From contig NZ_CM001437.1 in the NCBI RefSeq assembly GCF_000243275.1, positions 3,221,192-3,285,191 of the forward strand: DNA of 64,000 nucleotides. Direction: 5' to 3'. The notes beneath the pieces were generated by a model, which was not told the DNA's origin, made no database searches, and saw only the letters and a list, made by a program, of their open reading frames with translations. The position numbers and the translations under genes are program-made. Source of the stretch: Myroides odoratus DSM 2801. GTDB lineage: Bacteria > Bacteroidota > Bacteroidia > Flavobacteriales > Flavobacteriaceae. This document shows positions 18,591 to 27,808 of this stretch, in pieces; position 1 is the stretch's first letter; every line of letters starts with the position of its first letter.

Positions 18591-19520
18591 TTGAAAATAT
18601 CTAGAGAAATTAAAACAGCTGTTTTAGTATTAGGAGCAATTGCTTTATTTATTTGGGGATATTCTTTTTTAGATGGAAGAAACCTTTTTGATAATAGTAC
18701 TAAATATTATGTTGAATACGATAATGTTGAAGGACTTACAACGTCTTCTAGTGTAACAATTAACGGTTTAGTCGTAGGAAAGGTATCTCGCATTAATATC
18801 AACGCACAAACAGGTAAGCTGGTGGTTGAATTAATGATGACGCATCCTATTGATATTGCAAAATCAAGTGTGGCAACAATTTATTCTCCTGGATTATTAG
18901 GAGGAAAAGGAATTTCCATCGATCCAAAATTTGGCGATACAGATTATGCTGAATCTGGACAATACTTAAAAGGAGATGTTCAATTTGATATTACAGAGAA
19001 ATTAGTTGGCGAATTAGAACCTTTAAAAGTAAAACTTGATGAAGTATTAGCAAATGCAAATTCCATGTTAGTAGCCATTAATGGTGTATTGGATGAGCAA
19101 ATGCAAGCGGATTTAAAAACGAGCGTTACAGAGTTAAAAGGAACGTTAGCTGGAGCTAATAAACTAATGAACGGAATTGAACCTCAATTAAAAGGAACCA
19201 TGACAAACTTAAATGTCATGAGTAAAAACTTTGTAGGGCTTTCTCAAGAGCTAAGTGAATTGGATATTAACGGAACTTTTGCTAACTTACAGAGTGCTTC
19301 TGCTAATATTGATAAAATTTTAGCGGATATTGAAAATGGAAATGGTTCGGTAGGTAAGCTATTAAAAGATGAAGAACTCTATAAAAATCTAACAGGGGCT
19401 TCAAAAGAATTAGAGCAATTAATGCGCGATTTAAAAGAAAATCCAAAACGTTATGTTCACTTCTCTTTATTTGGTAAAAAGGCGACACCTTACCAAGAAA
19501 AGGAAGAAAAAAAGGAATAA
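18591..19520 (+). CDS. MlaD-like MCE-domain protein
   Basis: A 309-residue protein with one N-terminal membrane helix (residues about 8-26) and a single MCE domain (about 38-115, YYVEYDNVEGLTTSSSVTINGL...). The C-terminal half is helical and probably coiled-coil, with LKGTLAGANKLM-type repeats. MCE proteins form hexameric tunnels that carry phospholipids between the membranes. The start is TTG, chosen because the membrane helix begins at once. No mlaE or mlaF partner lies in the window. The neighbouring amidase and lptD place it in an envelope-maintenance block. Confidence 0.85.
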   Translation: MKISREIKTAVLVLGAIALFIWGYSFLDGRNLFDNSTKYYVEYDNVEGLTTSSSVTINGLVVGKVSRININAQTGKLVVELMMTHPIDIAKSSVATIYSPGLLGGKGISIDPKFGDTDYAESGQYLKGDVQFDITEKLVGELEPLKVKLDEVLANANSMLVAINGVLDEQMQADLKTSVTELKGTLAGANKLMNGIEPQLKGTMTNLNVMSKNFVGLSQELSELDINGTFANLQSASANIDKILADIENGNGSVGKLLKDEELYKNLTGASKELEQLMRDLKENPKRYVHFSLFGKKATPYQEKEEKKE

Positions 19521-19584
19521 CAGAAATTTAGAACCAATCTAACCAAAAAAACTAACAACTTTACAGAAACAATTTATTACAACT

Positions 19585-20910
19585 ATGCAGTATTTAGGCC
19601 AAGCATTATTTTTAATATTACTTATCGCGGGATTTGGCTTCTTTATTCGAAATGTAAAGAAATTAATTCGCAACATTAAGTTAGGTCGAAAGATTGACCG
19701 TACCGATAGACCTAAAGATAGATGGCGCAACATGATTCGCGTTGCTTTAGGGCAATCGAAAATGGTTAAACGCCCTATTCCTGCTATTTTACACATCTTT
19801 GTGTATGTAGGATTCATAATCATCAACATTGAAATGTTAGAAATTATTGTTGATGGATTATTTGGTACACATCGTGCATTCAGCTTTTTAGGCGTTGTCT
19901 ATGATGTATTAATCGCTTGCTTTGAAGTACTGGCATTCCTTGTTATTTTTGGAGTTGCTGTTTTCTGGATTAGAAGAAATATTCTAAAATTAAAGCGTTT
20001 AAATCAACCTGAATTAGAAGGATGGGCAAAACGCGATGCAAATAACATTATCTACATTGAAACCATCTTAATGGTGTTCTTCTTGGTAATGAATGCAGCA
20101 GATCATTACTTACAATTAAATAACTACTCGCATTATACTGCTGTAGGATCTTTCCCTATTTCAAGTTTAATTTCACCTGTATTTAACGGAATGGATTTTG
20201 CAACAGTAGCTTTTATTGAGCGTTTTTGCTGGTGGGCACATATTATTGGGGTGATGTTCTTTATGAACTACTTATATTACTCTAAACATTTACACATTTT
20301 CTTAGCTTTCCCTAATACGTACTATGCAAACTTAGAACCACAAGGGGAGTTTGACAACTTAGAATCTGTAAAGAAAGAAGTAGCTTTAATGATGGATCCC
20401 AATGCAGATCCTTTTGCAGCACCTGCTGAACCAGTAGGGGAACCAGAAAAATTTGGTGCTCAAGATGTGATGGATTTGAACTGGGTACAATTGATGAATG
20501 CTTATTCTTGTACTGAGTGTGGTAGATGTACTTCTTCGTGTCCACAAAATACAACTGGAAAGAAACTTTCTCCTCGTAAGATCATGATGTCAACACGTGA
20601 TCGTATTGAAGACGTAAGCAAGATATTAGATGCAAACAACGGAAAGTTTGTAGATGACGGTAAAACACTATTAAACGATTATATTACGCCAGAAGAGTTA
20701 TGGGCGTGTAATACGTGTAATGCATGTGTGGAAGAATGTCCAATCGATATTAGTCCTTTGTCAATTATTATGGATATGAGAAGATTCTTAGTAATGGAAC
20801 AAAGTGCTGCACCAATTGAATTAAACAATATGATGCAGAATATTGAAAACAACGGAGCACCATGGCAGTATAACCAAATGGATCGCTTAAACTGGAAGGA
20901 CGAAAACTAA
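19585..20910 (+). CDS. Membrane iron-sulfur oxidoreductase (HdrC/EtfD N-half-like)
   Basis: A 441-residue protein with about five membrane segments in the first 240 residues and a cytoplasmic tail with two 4Fe-4S ligand sets: CTECGRCTSSCP at about residues 309-320 and CNTCNACVEECP at about 375-386. The layout matches the membrane and ferredoxin half of the HdrD/EtfD-like quinone reductases. The following gene supplies the CCG-domain half. The pair could pass electrons from acyl-CoA dehydrogenase/ETF or another dehydrogenase to menaquinone. The partner is inferred; no ETF gene is in the window. Confidence 0.8.
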   Translation: MQYLGQALFLILLIAGFGFFIRNVKKLIRNIKLGRKIDRTDRPKDRWRNMIRVALGQSKMVKRPIPAILHIFVYVGFIIINIEMLEIIVDGLFGTHRAFSFLGVVYDVLIACFEVLAFLVIFGVAVFWIRRNILKLKRLNQPELEGWAKRDANNIIYIETILMVFFLVMNAADHYLQLNNYSHYTAVGSFPISSLISPVFNGMDFATVAFIERFCWWAHIIGVMFFMNYLYYSKHLHIFLAFPNTYYANLEPQGEFDNLESVKKEVALMMDPNADPFAAPAEPVGEPEKFGAQDVMDLNWVQLMNAYSCTECGRCTSSCPQNTTGKKLSPRKIMMSTRDRIEDVSKILDANNGKFVDDGKTLLNDYITPEELWACNTCNACVEECPIDISPLSIIMDMRRFLVMEQSAAPIELNNMMQNIENNGAPWQYNQMDRLNWKDEN

Positions 20911-20967
20911 TTAACTAACAAGATAAATTGACAACAGCTGTTGATTTTAAATAGACACCAATAAATT

Positions 20968-21759
20968 ATGTCAGAAAATTTAGTAGTGCCTACAATGGCC
21001 GAAATGATGGCAAAAGGAGAACAACCGGATGTTTTATTTTGGGTAGGTTGTTCAGGTAGTTTTGACGATAGAGCAAAAAAGATAACAAAAGCATTTGTAA
21101 AACTGTTGAATAAAGCCAATGTATCATTCGCTGTATTAGGTACAGAAGAAGGATGTACAGGCGATCCTGCAAAACGCGCAGGAAATGAATTCGCCTTTCA
21201 AATGCAAGCCATGATGAATATTCAAGTATTAGACGGCTATGAGGTAAAGAAAATTGTAACAGCTTGTCCTCACTGTTTTAATACATTGAAAAATGAATAT
21301 CCTGATTTAGGAGGGAAATACGAGGTGGTACACCATACACAGTTTTTAAAATCTCTTTTAGATGACGGAAAATTGACAATTGAAGGCGGAAGCTTCAAAG
21401 GAAAGCGCATTACGTTTCACGATCCTTGTTATTTAGGGCGTGCGAATAGCGTTTTTGAAGCACCTCGTCAGTTGATCGAGAAGTTAGATGCAGAACTTGT
21501 TGAAATGAAACGTTCAAGATTGAATGGGTTTTGTTGTGGTGCTGGTGGAGCACAATTGTTCAAAGAGCCAGAACACGGAAACAAGGAAGTACACGTAGAA
21601 AGAACAGAGGAAGCACTGAATACTAAGGCAGAGATTATTGCTGCAGGATGTCCATTCTGTAACACCATGCTTACGGATGGTGTGAAGTTCAAGGAAAAAG
21701 AAGGTGAAGTTAAAGTACTTGACGTTGCCGAATTAATTGCAAATGCGGAAGATTTATAA
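20968..21759 (+). CDS. CCG-domain (Fe-S)-binding protein (HdrB/LldE-like)
   Basis: A 263-residue cytoplasmic protein with two cysteine-rich CCG-type modules. The first includes GCTGD (about residue 68) and ACPHCFNTLKNEYP (about 95). The second includes DPCYLGR (about 152), the diagnostic FCCGAGGAQLF (about 189) and GCPFCNTML (about 228). CCG modules bind unusual iron-sulfur clusters in heterodisulfide reductase HdrB, lactate-utilisation LldE and EtfD. Lying 57 bases after the membrane iron-sulfur gene, it is expected to form a complex with it. Confidence 0.83.
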   Translation: MSENLVVPTMAEMMAKGEQPDVLFWVGCSGSFDDRAKKITKAFVKLLNKANVSFAVLGTEEGCTGDPAKRAGNEFAFQMQAMMNIQVLDGYEVKKIVTACPHCFNTLKNEYPDLGGKYEVVHHTQFLKSLLDDGKLTIEGGSFKGKRITFHDPCYLGRANSVFEAPRQLIEKLDAELVEMKRSRLNGFCCGAGGAQLFKEPEHGNKEVHVERTEEALNTKAEIIAAGCPFCNTMLTDGVKFKEKEGEVKVLDVAELIANAEDL

Positions 21760-21761
21760 TT

Positions 21762-22247
21762 ATGTTTAAACCATTTGAAGAAATGCCTGATCATTCAAGA
21801 GTTTGGATTTATCAGTCAAATAGAAAGTTTACCGATGAAGAAGTACAAGATATAGATGCTGTACTTAGTCAATTTACGGAAGAATGGGTAGCTCACGCTA
21901 CGCCACTTACTGCTTCATACGAGATTAAATACAATCGCTTTATTATCTTAGCTGTAGACCAAGATATTCACCCTGCATCAGGTTGCTCTATTGATGCATC
22001 TGTACGCGTAATTCAAGATATCGAACAAAAATACAACGTAGATTTGTTGGATAAAATGAATGTTACCTATAAAACGGGGGAATTCATTGCGTTTAAAACC
22101 GTGATGGAATTTAAGCAAATGGTGAAAACAAAAGCTGTTTCTGCCAATACAATTGTTTTCAATAATCTAGTGAATGATTTAGGAGAATATCGCGAATATT
22201 GGGAAGTACCTGCAGAAGAAAGTTGGCATAGCCGCTTTTTCAGATAA
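21762..22247 (+). CDS. Conserved Bacteroidota protein of unknown function
   Basis: A 161-residue soluble protein starting 2 bases after the stop of the CCG gene, so surely co-expressed. I recall orthologues that carry the label 'ABC transporter ATPase', but the sequence shows no Walker A or ABC signature, so that label is unsupported here. Conserved-looking features are MPDHSRVWIYQSNRKFTDEE at the start and SGCSIDASVRVIQDIE around residues 72-87. Tight coupling suggests a role in assembly or function of the iron-sulfur oxidoreductase, but this is inference. Confidence 0.7.
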   Translation: MFKPFEEMPDHSRVWIYQSNRKFTDEEVQDIDAVLSQFTEEWVAHATPLTASYEIKYNRFIILAVDQDIHPASGCSIDASVRVIQDIEQKYNVDLLDKMNVTYKTGEFIAFKTVMEFKQMVKTKAVSANTIVFNNLVNDLGEYREYWEVPAEESWHSRFFR

Positions 22248-22280
22248 AAGGCACCCGATATAGTATAAAATAAGAAAAAG

Positions 22281-22303
22281 AAATCGTCAATTTTTGGCGA
22301 TTT
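22281..22303 (+). terminator. Intrinsic terminator of the iron-sulfur operon
   Basis: Stem 22281-22288 with 22296-22303 (eight pairs, one G-T), 7-base loop, followed by a run of T. Confidence 0.8.
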
Positions 22304-22624
22304 TTTTTATGGATATCCCTCAAAGTATAAAAATTAACACTGTTTACGATTTTGGATGAAAAAGATTGACAATGCCTATAGGTAGATAAATTGCATTGAA
22401 TTTTTTAAGTAATTAGATTATTTATTAGATATCTTTATTATTTCTCCTTTTTTACGCTTTTTAATTGATGATTTTTTATAAAATTGATAAAATTGCAAGG
22501 TTATCTTAAAATAAAGTTCGTAAATATTCTTTTTTAAGTAAAGTAGATTTGCTAAGTTTGCAAGTATAGAGATTTATACTATTTGACTTCAATATCTCTG
22601 TTTTAAAAAAAGCTAAGAAAATAT
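22304..22624. other. A+T-rich spacer upstream of the GH3/serine-hydrolase gene
   Basis: The spacer is non-coding. The only recognisable element is TAAGTTTG at 22553-22560, an exact -7 box about 65 bases before the ATG at 22625. No TTG element is placed well. Nothing else recognised. Confidence 0.5.
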
Positions 22625-25519
22625 ATGAGAAAAGTATTGTTAACACTGCTATTATTGCCCTTTTTGTCTTATGGGCAACCTAAAACTAATTCACAACCTA
22701 CTGAACTTCAGCAACGCCAATGGGTAGATAGTGTTTACAATTCCATGTCATTAGAACAAAGAATTGGGCAACTGTTTATGGTTGCCGCGTATTCCAATAA
22801 AAATGAAAAGCACGTACAAGAATTAGAAGCATTAGTTAATACGAATTACGTTGGTGGTTTAATCTTTTTTCAAGGCGGACCACAGCGACAAGCTGCTATT
22901 GCTAATCGTTTACAAAAACAAAGCAAATTACCTATGTTAGTGGGGATAGATGGGGAGTGGGGACTGCGTATGCGTCTAGATTCTACCTATCGATTTCCGT
23001 ATAATATGACCTTAGGGGCTGTACAAGATTTAGATTTGATTGAGCAGGTAGGTCAAGCGATGGCGAAGCAATCAAAACGCTTAGGGATACACTTTAACTT
23101 TGGTCCTGTTGTCGACGTAAATATTGATCCGCTTAACCCTATTATTGGGGTAAGAGCGTATGGCGAAACAAGAGAGATTGTAACGGATAGAGCGCTTGCT
23201 TTTATGCGTGGATACCAAAATGAAGGACTATTCGCTACAGCAAAACATTTTCCTGGTCACGGGGATACCTCAAGTGACTCGCATTATAAATTGCCTTTGA
23301 TTGATTTGGATAAAGAGCGCTTGCACCGCGTGGAGCTATATCCGTATAAAAAATTAATTAAAAACGATTTGTCTAGTGTGATGGTCGCGCATTTGAATTT
23401 GCCTGCTTATGAACCTGATAATGCAATTCCTAGTTCTCTTTCTTATAATGTGGTAACTCGATTATTGCGTGAGGAATTAGGGTTTGAAGGACTTATTTTT
23501 ACAGATGCCTTAAATATGAAAGGCGTTTCTTCTTATTTGACTCCAGGTGAAGTGGATTTAGCTGCTTTTATGGCTGGAAATGACTTGTTGTTGTTTTCAG
23601 AAGATGTAGCAAAAGCAGTGGTGAAATTAAAAGAAGCTTATGCAATTGGAACCATTACAGAAAGCCGTTTGGCCTATTCTGTAAAAAAGATATTGGAATA
23701 TAAATATCGCGTAGGGTTGAATAAACCTTTACTTATCAATACGAATCAGTTAGTTGAAGATTTGAATGCGGCTGAATACGACGATTTAAATACAAAATTA
23801 TACCAAGAGGCAATTACAGTAGTAAAAAACAACAATAGAGTACTGCCCGTTCACAAATTAGAGCGAGAGAAAATTGCTTATGTTCGATTAGGGGATGATG
23901 ACAGCGCACCTTTCTTAGATATGATGCGTAACTTTGCTCCTGTGGATGTGGTAGAAAGCTCAGACATCACTCGTCTTAGTGCATATTCATTGGTTGTTGT
24001 AGGGTATCACAAAGTAGATAACCCATGGAGAAACCACAACTTCTCTGAGGAGGAAAAAGCACTTATTGGTACTATTGCAAAAAACAATAGAACAATCTTA
24101 GTTTCTTTTGCAAAACCATATGCGTTATCGGGAATTGAAGCTGAAATCAAAGATTTAGAAGCCCTTGTTGTAGGGTATCAAAATAATACGTTTGCTGAAG
24201 AAGCAGCTGCCCAGGTACTCTTTGGATCTATTGGTGCTAAGGGGGAATTGCCTGTGACCATTACAAGTAAATACGATGTAGGTACAGGAATCAAAACAAA
24301 ACCGATACACCGCTTGGGGTTTTCTACTCCTCATAATGAAGGACTAGACCCAAACGTATTAATGAAAATTGATAGTATTGCTAATCATGCTATTGCTAAT
24401 CAATGGATGCCTGGTGCACAAATACTCGTGGCGCGTCATGGAAAAGTGGTGTACAACAAGTCGTTCGGTTACCATACGTATAAAACGGATTTTCCCGTTA
24501 AAAATACAGATTTATATGATTTAGCTTCATTGACGAAGATTTTAGCTACTTTACCAATGGTAGTAAAGGCGTATAATGATCAAAAAATCAATATGCAATC
24601 AAAATTAGGTGACTTGGTGCCTGTATTTAAGAAGACGGATAAAAAGGATATCACGTTAAAGGATTTATTGACCCATCAATCGGGGTTGCCTGCTTGGTTG
24701 CCTTTTTATAAAAGTACATTAGACAGTACCAAACACCCAGATATGACGTTGTATCGTTTACAATATTCTCCTGAATTCCCAACACAAGTAAGTGAGAATC
24801 TATTCTTGCGAAAAGGATATACTCAGGTGATGTTAGAAGAAATTGCACAAACGAAGCTAGCAAAGAAAATAGAGTATAAATACAGTGATTTAGGGTTTAT
24901 TTCATTAAAAGAATACATTGAATCAGCCTATCACCAACCATTAGAACAATTGGTTCAAGATAAGTTTTATACGCGTATAGGAGCGAATCGCTTGACTTAT
25001 TTACCATTGAGAAAATTTGATATCAATGAGATTCCCCCAACAGAAGAGGATAATTATTATCGCTATACTACGGTACAAGGCTATGTACACGATATGGGGG
25101 CTGCAATGCAAGGTGGAGTGGCAGGTCATGCTGGACTTTTCGGAACAGCGTTAGATGTAGCAAAAATGATGCAGCTGTATTTGAATGAAGGTGAATATGG
25201 AGAAGAGCGTTTTTTCTCTAAAGCGACATTTGAAGCATTTAATGCTTGTGTATATTGTGCAAAAGGAAATAGAAGAGGCATTGGATTTGATAAACCCCAA
25301 CAACAAGGAAAACCAGGACCTACTTGTGGTTGTGCATCCTTAACAAGCTTTGGACATACTGGATTTACAGGAACAATGACTTGGGCTGATCCTGAAAATG
25401 ATTTAGTTTATGTTTTCCTTTCTAATCGTACTTATCCTGATTCTAACGTCAATCGCTTGTCAAAAGAGAACGTTCGAGAAAATATACAACAGGTTATTTA
25501 TGAGTCTATTATACATTAA
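22625..25519 (+). CDS. GH3 beta-N-acetylglucosaminidase fused to a serine hydrolase
   Basis: A 964-residue secreted protein (signal peptide 1-17, ending SYGQ). Residues about 35-365 are a NagZ-like GH3 domain: AKHFPGHGDTSSDSH (about 206-220) is the acid/base loop and TDALNMKG holds the nucleophile Asp294. A GH3 C-terminal alpha/beta domain runs to about residue 560. Residues about 580-960 form a class C beta-lactamase/DD-peptidase-like domain with SLTK (Ser635, Lys638), YSD near 753 and a C-terminal HTGFTG triad element. NagZ activity removes GlcNAc from muropeptides, and the second domain may act on peptide stems or esters. The next gene is bshA, on its own promoter. Confidence 0.9.
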   Translation: MRKVLLTLLLLPFLSYGQPKTNSQPTELQQRQWVDSVYNSMSLEQRIGQLFMVAAYSNKNEKHVQELEALVNTNYVGGLIFFQGGPQRQAAIANRLQKQSKLPMLVGIDGEWGLRMRLDSTYRFPYNMTLGAVQDLDLIEQVGQAMAKQSKRLGIHFNFGPVVDVNIDPLNPIIGVRAYGETREIVTDRALAFMRGYQNEGLFATAKHFPGHGDTSSDSHYKLPLIDLDKERLHRVELYPYKKLIKNDLSSVMVAHLNLPAYEPDNAIPSSLSYNVVTRLLREELGFEGLIFTDALNMKGVSSYLTPGEVDLAAFMAGNDLLLFSEDVAKAVVKLKEAYAIGTITESRLAYSVKKILEYKYRVGLNKPLLINTNQLVEDLNAAEYDDLNTKLYQEAITVVKNNNRVLPVHKLEREKIAYVRLGDDDSAPFLDMMRNFAPVDVVESSDITRLSAYSLVVVGYHKVDNPWRNHNFSEEEKALIGTIAKNNRTILVSFAKPYALSGIEAEIKDLEALVVGYQNNTFAEEAAAQVLFGSIGAKGELPVTITSKYDVGTGIKTKPIHRLGFSTPHNEGLDPNVLMKIDSIANHAIANQWMPGAQILVARHGKVVYNKSFGYHTYKTDFPVKNTDLYDLASLTKILATLPMVVKAYNDQKINMQSKLGDLVPVFKKTDKKDITLKDLLTHQSGLPAWLPFYKSTLDSTKHPDMTLYRLQYSPEFPTQVSENLFLRKGYTQVMLEEIAQTKLAKKIEYKYSDLGFISLKEYIESAYHQPLEQLVQDKFYTRIGANRLTYLPLRKFDINEIPPTEEDNYYRYTTVQGYVHDMGAAMQGGVAGHAGLFGTALDVAKMMQLYLNEGEYGEERFFSKATFEAFNACVYCAKGNRRGIGFDKPQQQGKPGPTCGCASLTSFGHTGFTGTMTWADPENDLVYVFLSNRTYPDSNVNRLSKENVRENIQQVIYESIIH

Positions 25520-25579
25520 TTGAATACGAAGTTTGTGTTAAATTAACGGAGTTGCTTAAATCTGAGGACAAAGTTTATA

Positions 25580-25608
25580 TTGAGTATAAATAATTCGAAG
25601 TATCTTTA
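25580..25608 (+). promoter_or_regulatory. Promoter of bshA
   Basis: TTG at 25580-25582, an 18-base spacer and TATCTTTA at 25601-25608 (seven of eight), 19 bases before the ATG. Confidence 0.5.
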
Positions 25609-25627
25609 AGCACCAAATAATTCATAT

Positions 25628-26764
25628 ATGAAAATCGCAATCGTATGCTACCCAACTTTCGGTGGAAGTGGGGTTGTAGCTACAGAGCTAGGTTTGGAAC
25701 TAGCAAAAAGAGATCACGAAGTACATTTTATTACCTATAGTCAACCCGTTCGTTTAGCTTTATTAAATCCTAAGATTTACTATCACGAAGTGAATGTACC
25801 CGAATACCCTCTATTTCACTATCAGCCATACGAATTGGCTTTGTCTAGTAAATTAGTAGATATTGTGAAACTATTCAATATTGATGTTTTACACGTACAT
25901 TACGCTATCCCACATGCGTATGCAGGGTATATGGCGAAGCAAATGCTTAAAGAGGAGGGAATCGACTTACCGATGATTACTACGTTACACGGAACTGATA
26001 TTACTTTAGTTGGAAATCACCCCAATTACAAAAGTGCAGTAACGTTTAGTATCAATAAATCCGACTTTGTTACTTCGGTTTCAGAATCTTTGAAACAATC
26101 TACGTATGAACTGTTTCAAAGTAAAAAAGAGATTTGTGTCATTCCTAACTTCATAGAAGTAAAAGAGGTTGATTGCTCAGAAACGCCTTGTAAGCGTAGT
26201 GCAATGGCAGAAAAAGGGGAGTTCATCATCACGCATATCAGTAATTTCAGAAAGGTAAAACGCATCGGCGATGTGGTGAAAATCTTTTATGGAATTCAAC
26301 AAGTAGTCCCTGCAAAATTGATGTTGGTAGGGGATGGGCCTGAAAAGGAAAAAGCAGAACGCTTAGCGATGGAATTGGGTATTTACGACAAGATTATTTT
26401 CTTTGGAAATAGTAATGAAGTAAATCAAATTCTAGGGTATTCTGATTTGTTTTTACTGCCATCCGAAACGGAAAGTTTTGGATTAGCTGCTTTAGAGGCT
26501 ATGGCTGTTGGAGTTCCTGTAATTTCTAGTAATACAGGAGGTTTACCAGAAGTAAATGAACACGGAGTATCCGGTTATTTGAGCAATGTAAAGGATGTCG
26601 ATGATATGGTTAAAAATGCTTTAGCCATTTTAAAAGATGAAGATACCTTATGTCGTTTCAAAGAAGGTGCTCGTCAAACAGCAAAACGCTTCCAAATCAG
26701 TGAAATTCTTCCGATGTACGAAGAACTGTATGATCAAGCAGTAGCGCTAAAAGAAAAAATATAA
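25628..26764 (+). CDS. bshA: N-acetyl-alpha-D-glucosaminyl L-malate synthase
   Basis: First enzyme of bacillithiol synthesis, joining UDP-GlcNAc and L-malate. A 378-residue GT4 glycosyltransferase with two Rossmann-like domains. The BshA-typical start has YPTFGGSGVVATELG (residues about 8-22), then THLHGTDIT-like TLHGTDITLVG (about 119-129) and the nucleotide-sugar block PSETESFGLAALEAMAVGVP (about 280-299) with the EX7E glutamates. Length is normal. The bshB and bshC partners are not in the window. Ends at a clear terminator. Confidence 0.93.
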   Translation: MKIAIVCYPTFGGSGVVATELGLELAKRDHEVHFITYSQPVRLALLNPKIYYHEVNVPEYPLFHYQPYELALSSKLVDIVKLFNIDVLHVHYAIPHAYAGYMAKQMLKEEGIDLPMITTLHGTDITLVGNHPNYKSAVTFSINKSDFVTSVSESLKQSTYELFQSKKEICVIPNFIEVKEVDCSETPCKRSAMAEKGEFIITHISNFRKVKRIGDVVKIFYGIQQVVPAKLMLVGDGPEKEKAERLAMELGIYDKIIFFGNSNEVNQILGYSDLFLLPSETESFGLAALEAMAVGVPVISSNTGGLPEVNEHGVSGYLSNVKDVDDMVKNALAILKDEDTLCRFKEGARQTAKRFQISEILPMYEELYDQAVALKEKI

Positions 26765-26780
26765 TTTAAATAGCTAGATA

Positions 26781-26808
26781 AAACTCGCTTCTGCAAAGAA
26801 GCGAGTTT
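26781..26808 (+). terminator. Intrinsic terminator after bshA
   Basis: A 12-bp perfect stem (26781-26792 with 26797-26808), GCAA tetraloop and nine T. Confidence 0.93.
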
Positions 26809-26867
26809 TTTTTTCTTATCTTGTTATTACTTAACTAAAAGGGAACCAAAAATAAAGGTACAATCCG

Positions 26868-27740
26868 ATGAAAGAAACAAAGACTATAGAGACTTGGAGT
26901 CGATCAAAAATAATCGGAGAAGAGACTTGGGATATTACCTTGTTTAAACATACAGAGAGAGGGCGTAATGATTTAGTATTACCACATAAGCACGATTTTT
27001 ATCTTGTCTTTTTTGTGGAACAGGGAACTGGAATTCACGAAATTGATTTTACGCGTTTAGAAGTACAGCCCTTTCAGATTCACTTTCTCCGCCCACAGCA
27101 GGTACATTATTGGAAATTGTCGGATGATACGGTGGGGTATCAGTTGATGTTCTCAACAAATACGCTTCATTTGTTGGATCGCCTTAGTGTCTTGCCTTTT
27201 TTTCAACTCGATGTTCCGCCAGTATTAAACTTGACTGCTGATGCCTATGAAGCAATACAACAAGAATTAAAGAAACTACATCAAGTATTGACGGAGGAAG
27301 ATGCTATTGGACAGGAAATAAGTATTCTACAATTCTTTTTGTTATTGAAAACGATTCAACGTCAGTATCTTCATACTTATAAAGCCTTAGAAGCACAAGT
27401 AAAAGACAATAAAGTACAAGAGTTTAAGGTTTTATTAGAAACGCATTTTAAGACACAGAATCAGGTGGCTTTTTATGCAGAAAAATTACATATCACACCC
27501 AACTACCTAAATATACGGGTAAAGAAGATATTGGGGGTTTCTGCCAGTCATAGTATTCAACAACGCGTGATTCTAGAAGCTGAGCGTTTACTGATTACGA
27601 CGGATTTATCGATTAAGGAAATCGCCTATGATTTAGGGTTTCACGATACGGGGTATTTCAATCATTACTTCAAAAAATGGAAACATAAAACCCCCGGTCA
27701 ATTTCGAGAGAGTTATAATATTTACAATAAAGCATTGTAA
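26868..27740 (+). CDS. AraC-family transcriptional regulator
   Basis: A 290-residue regulator. The N-terminal half is a cupin-like sensor (LPHKHDFYLVFFVEQGTGIHEID, residues about 40-62). Residues about 190-288 hold two helix-turn-helix motifs of the AraC/XylS type, with LSIKEIAYDLGFHDTGYFNHYFKKW as the second. The ligand is unknown. It precedes the ankyrin and amidohydrolase genes, separated by 68 bases containing a -7 box, and is a likely regulator of them. Confidence 0.88.
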   Translation: MKETKTIETWSRSKIIGEETWDITLFKHTERGRNDLVLPHKHDFYLVFFVEQGTGIHEIDFTRLEVQPFQIHFLRPQQVHYWKLSDDTVGYQLMFSTNTLHLLDRLSVLPFFQLDVPPVLNLTADAYEAIQQELKKLHQVLTEEDAIGQEISILQFFLLLKTIQRQYLHTYKALEAQVKDNKVQEFKVLLETHFKTQNQVAFYAEKLHITPNYLNIRVKKILGVSASHSIQQRVILEAERLLITTDLSIKEIAYDLGFHDTGYFNHYFKKWKHKTPGQFRESYNIYNKAL

Positions 27741-27770
27741 AAATACAACGGCTATTTTATAGGGTAACTC

Positions 27771-27778
27771 TATCTTTG
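27771..27778 (+). promoter_or_regulatory. -7 box TATCTTTG before the ankyrin gene
   Basis: An exact TANNTTTG match, 30 bases before the ATG at 27809. No good TTG at normal spacing, as may be expected for an activator-dependent promoter. Confidence 0.5.
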
Positions 27779-27808
27779 TATTGTTACTAATTTAAATCTA
27801 TATAGCTT

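Noticed and set aside
21762..22247. ABC transporter ATPase label
   Set aside because: No Walker A, Walker B or ABC signature is visible in the 161 residues.
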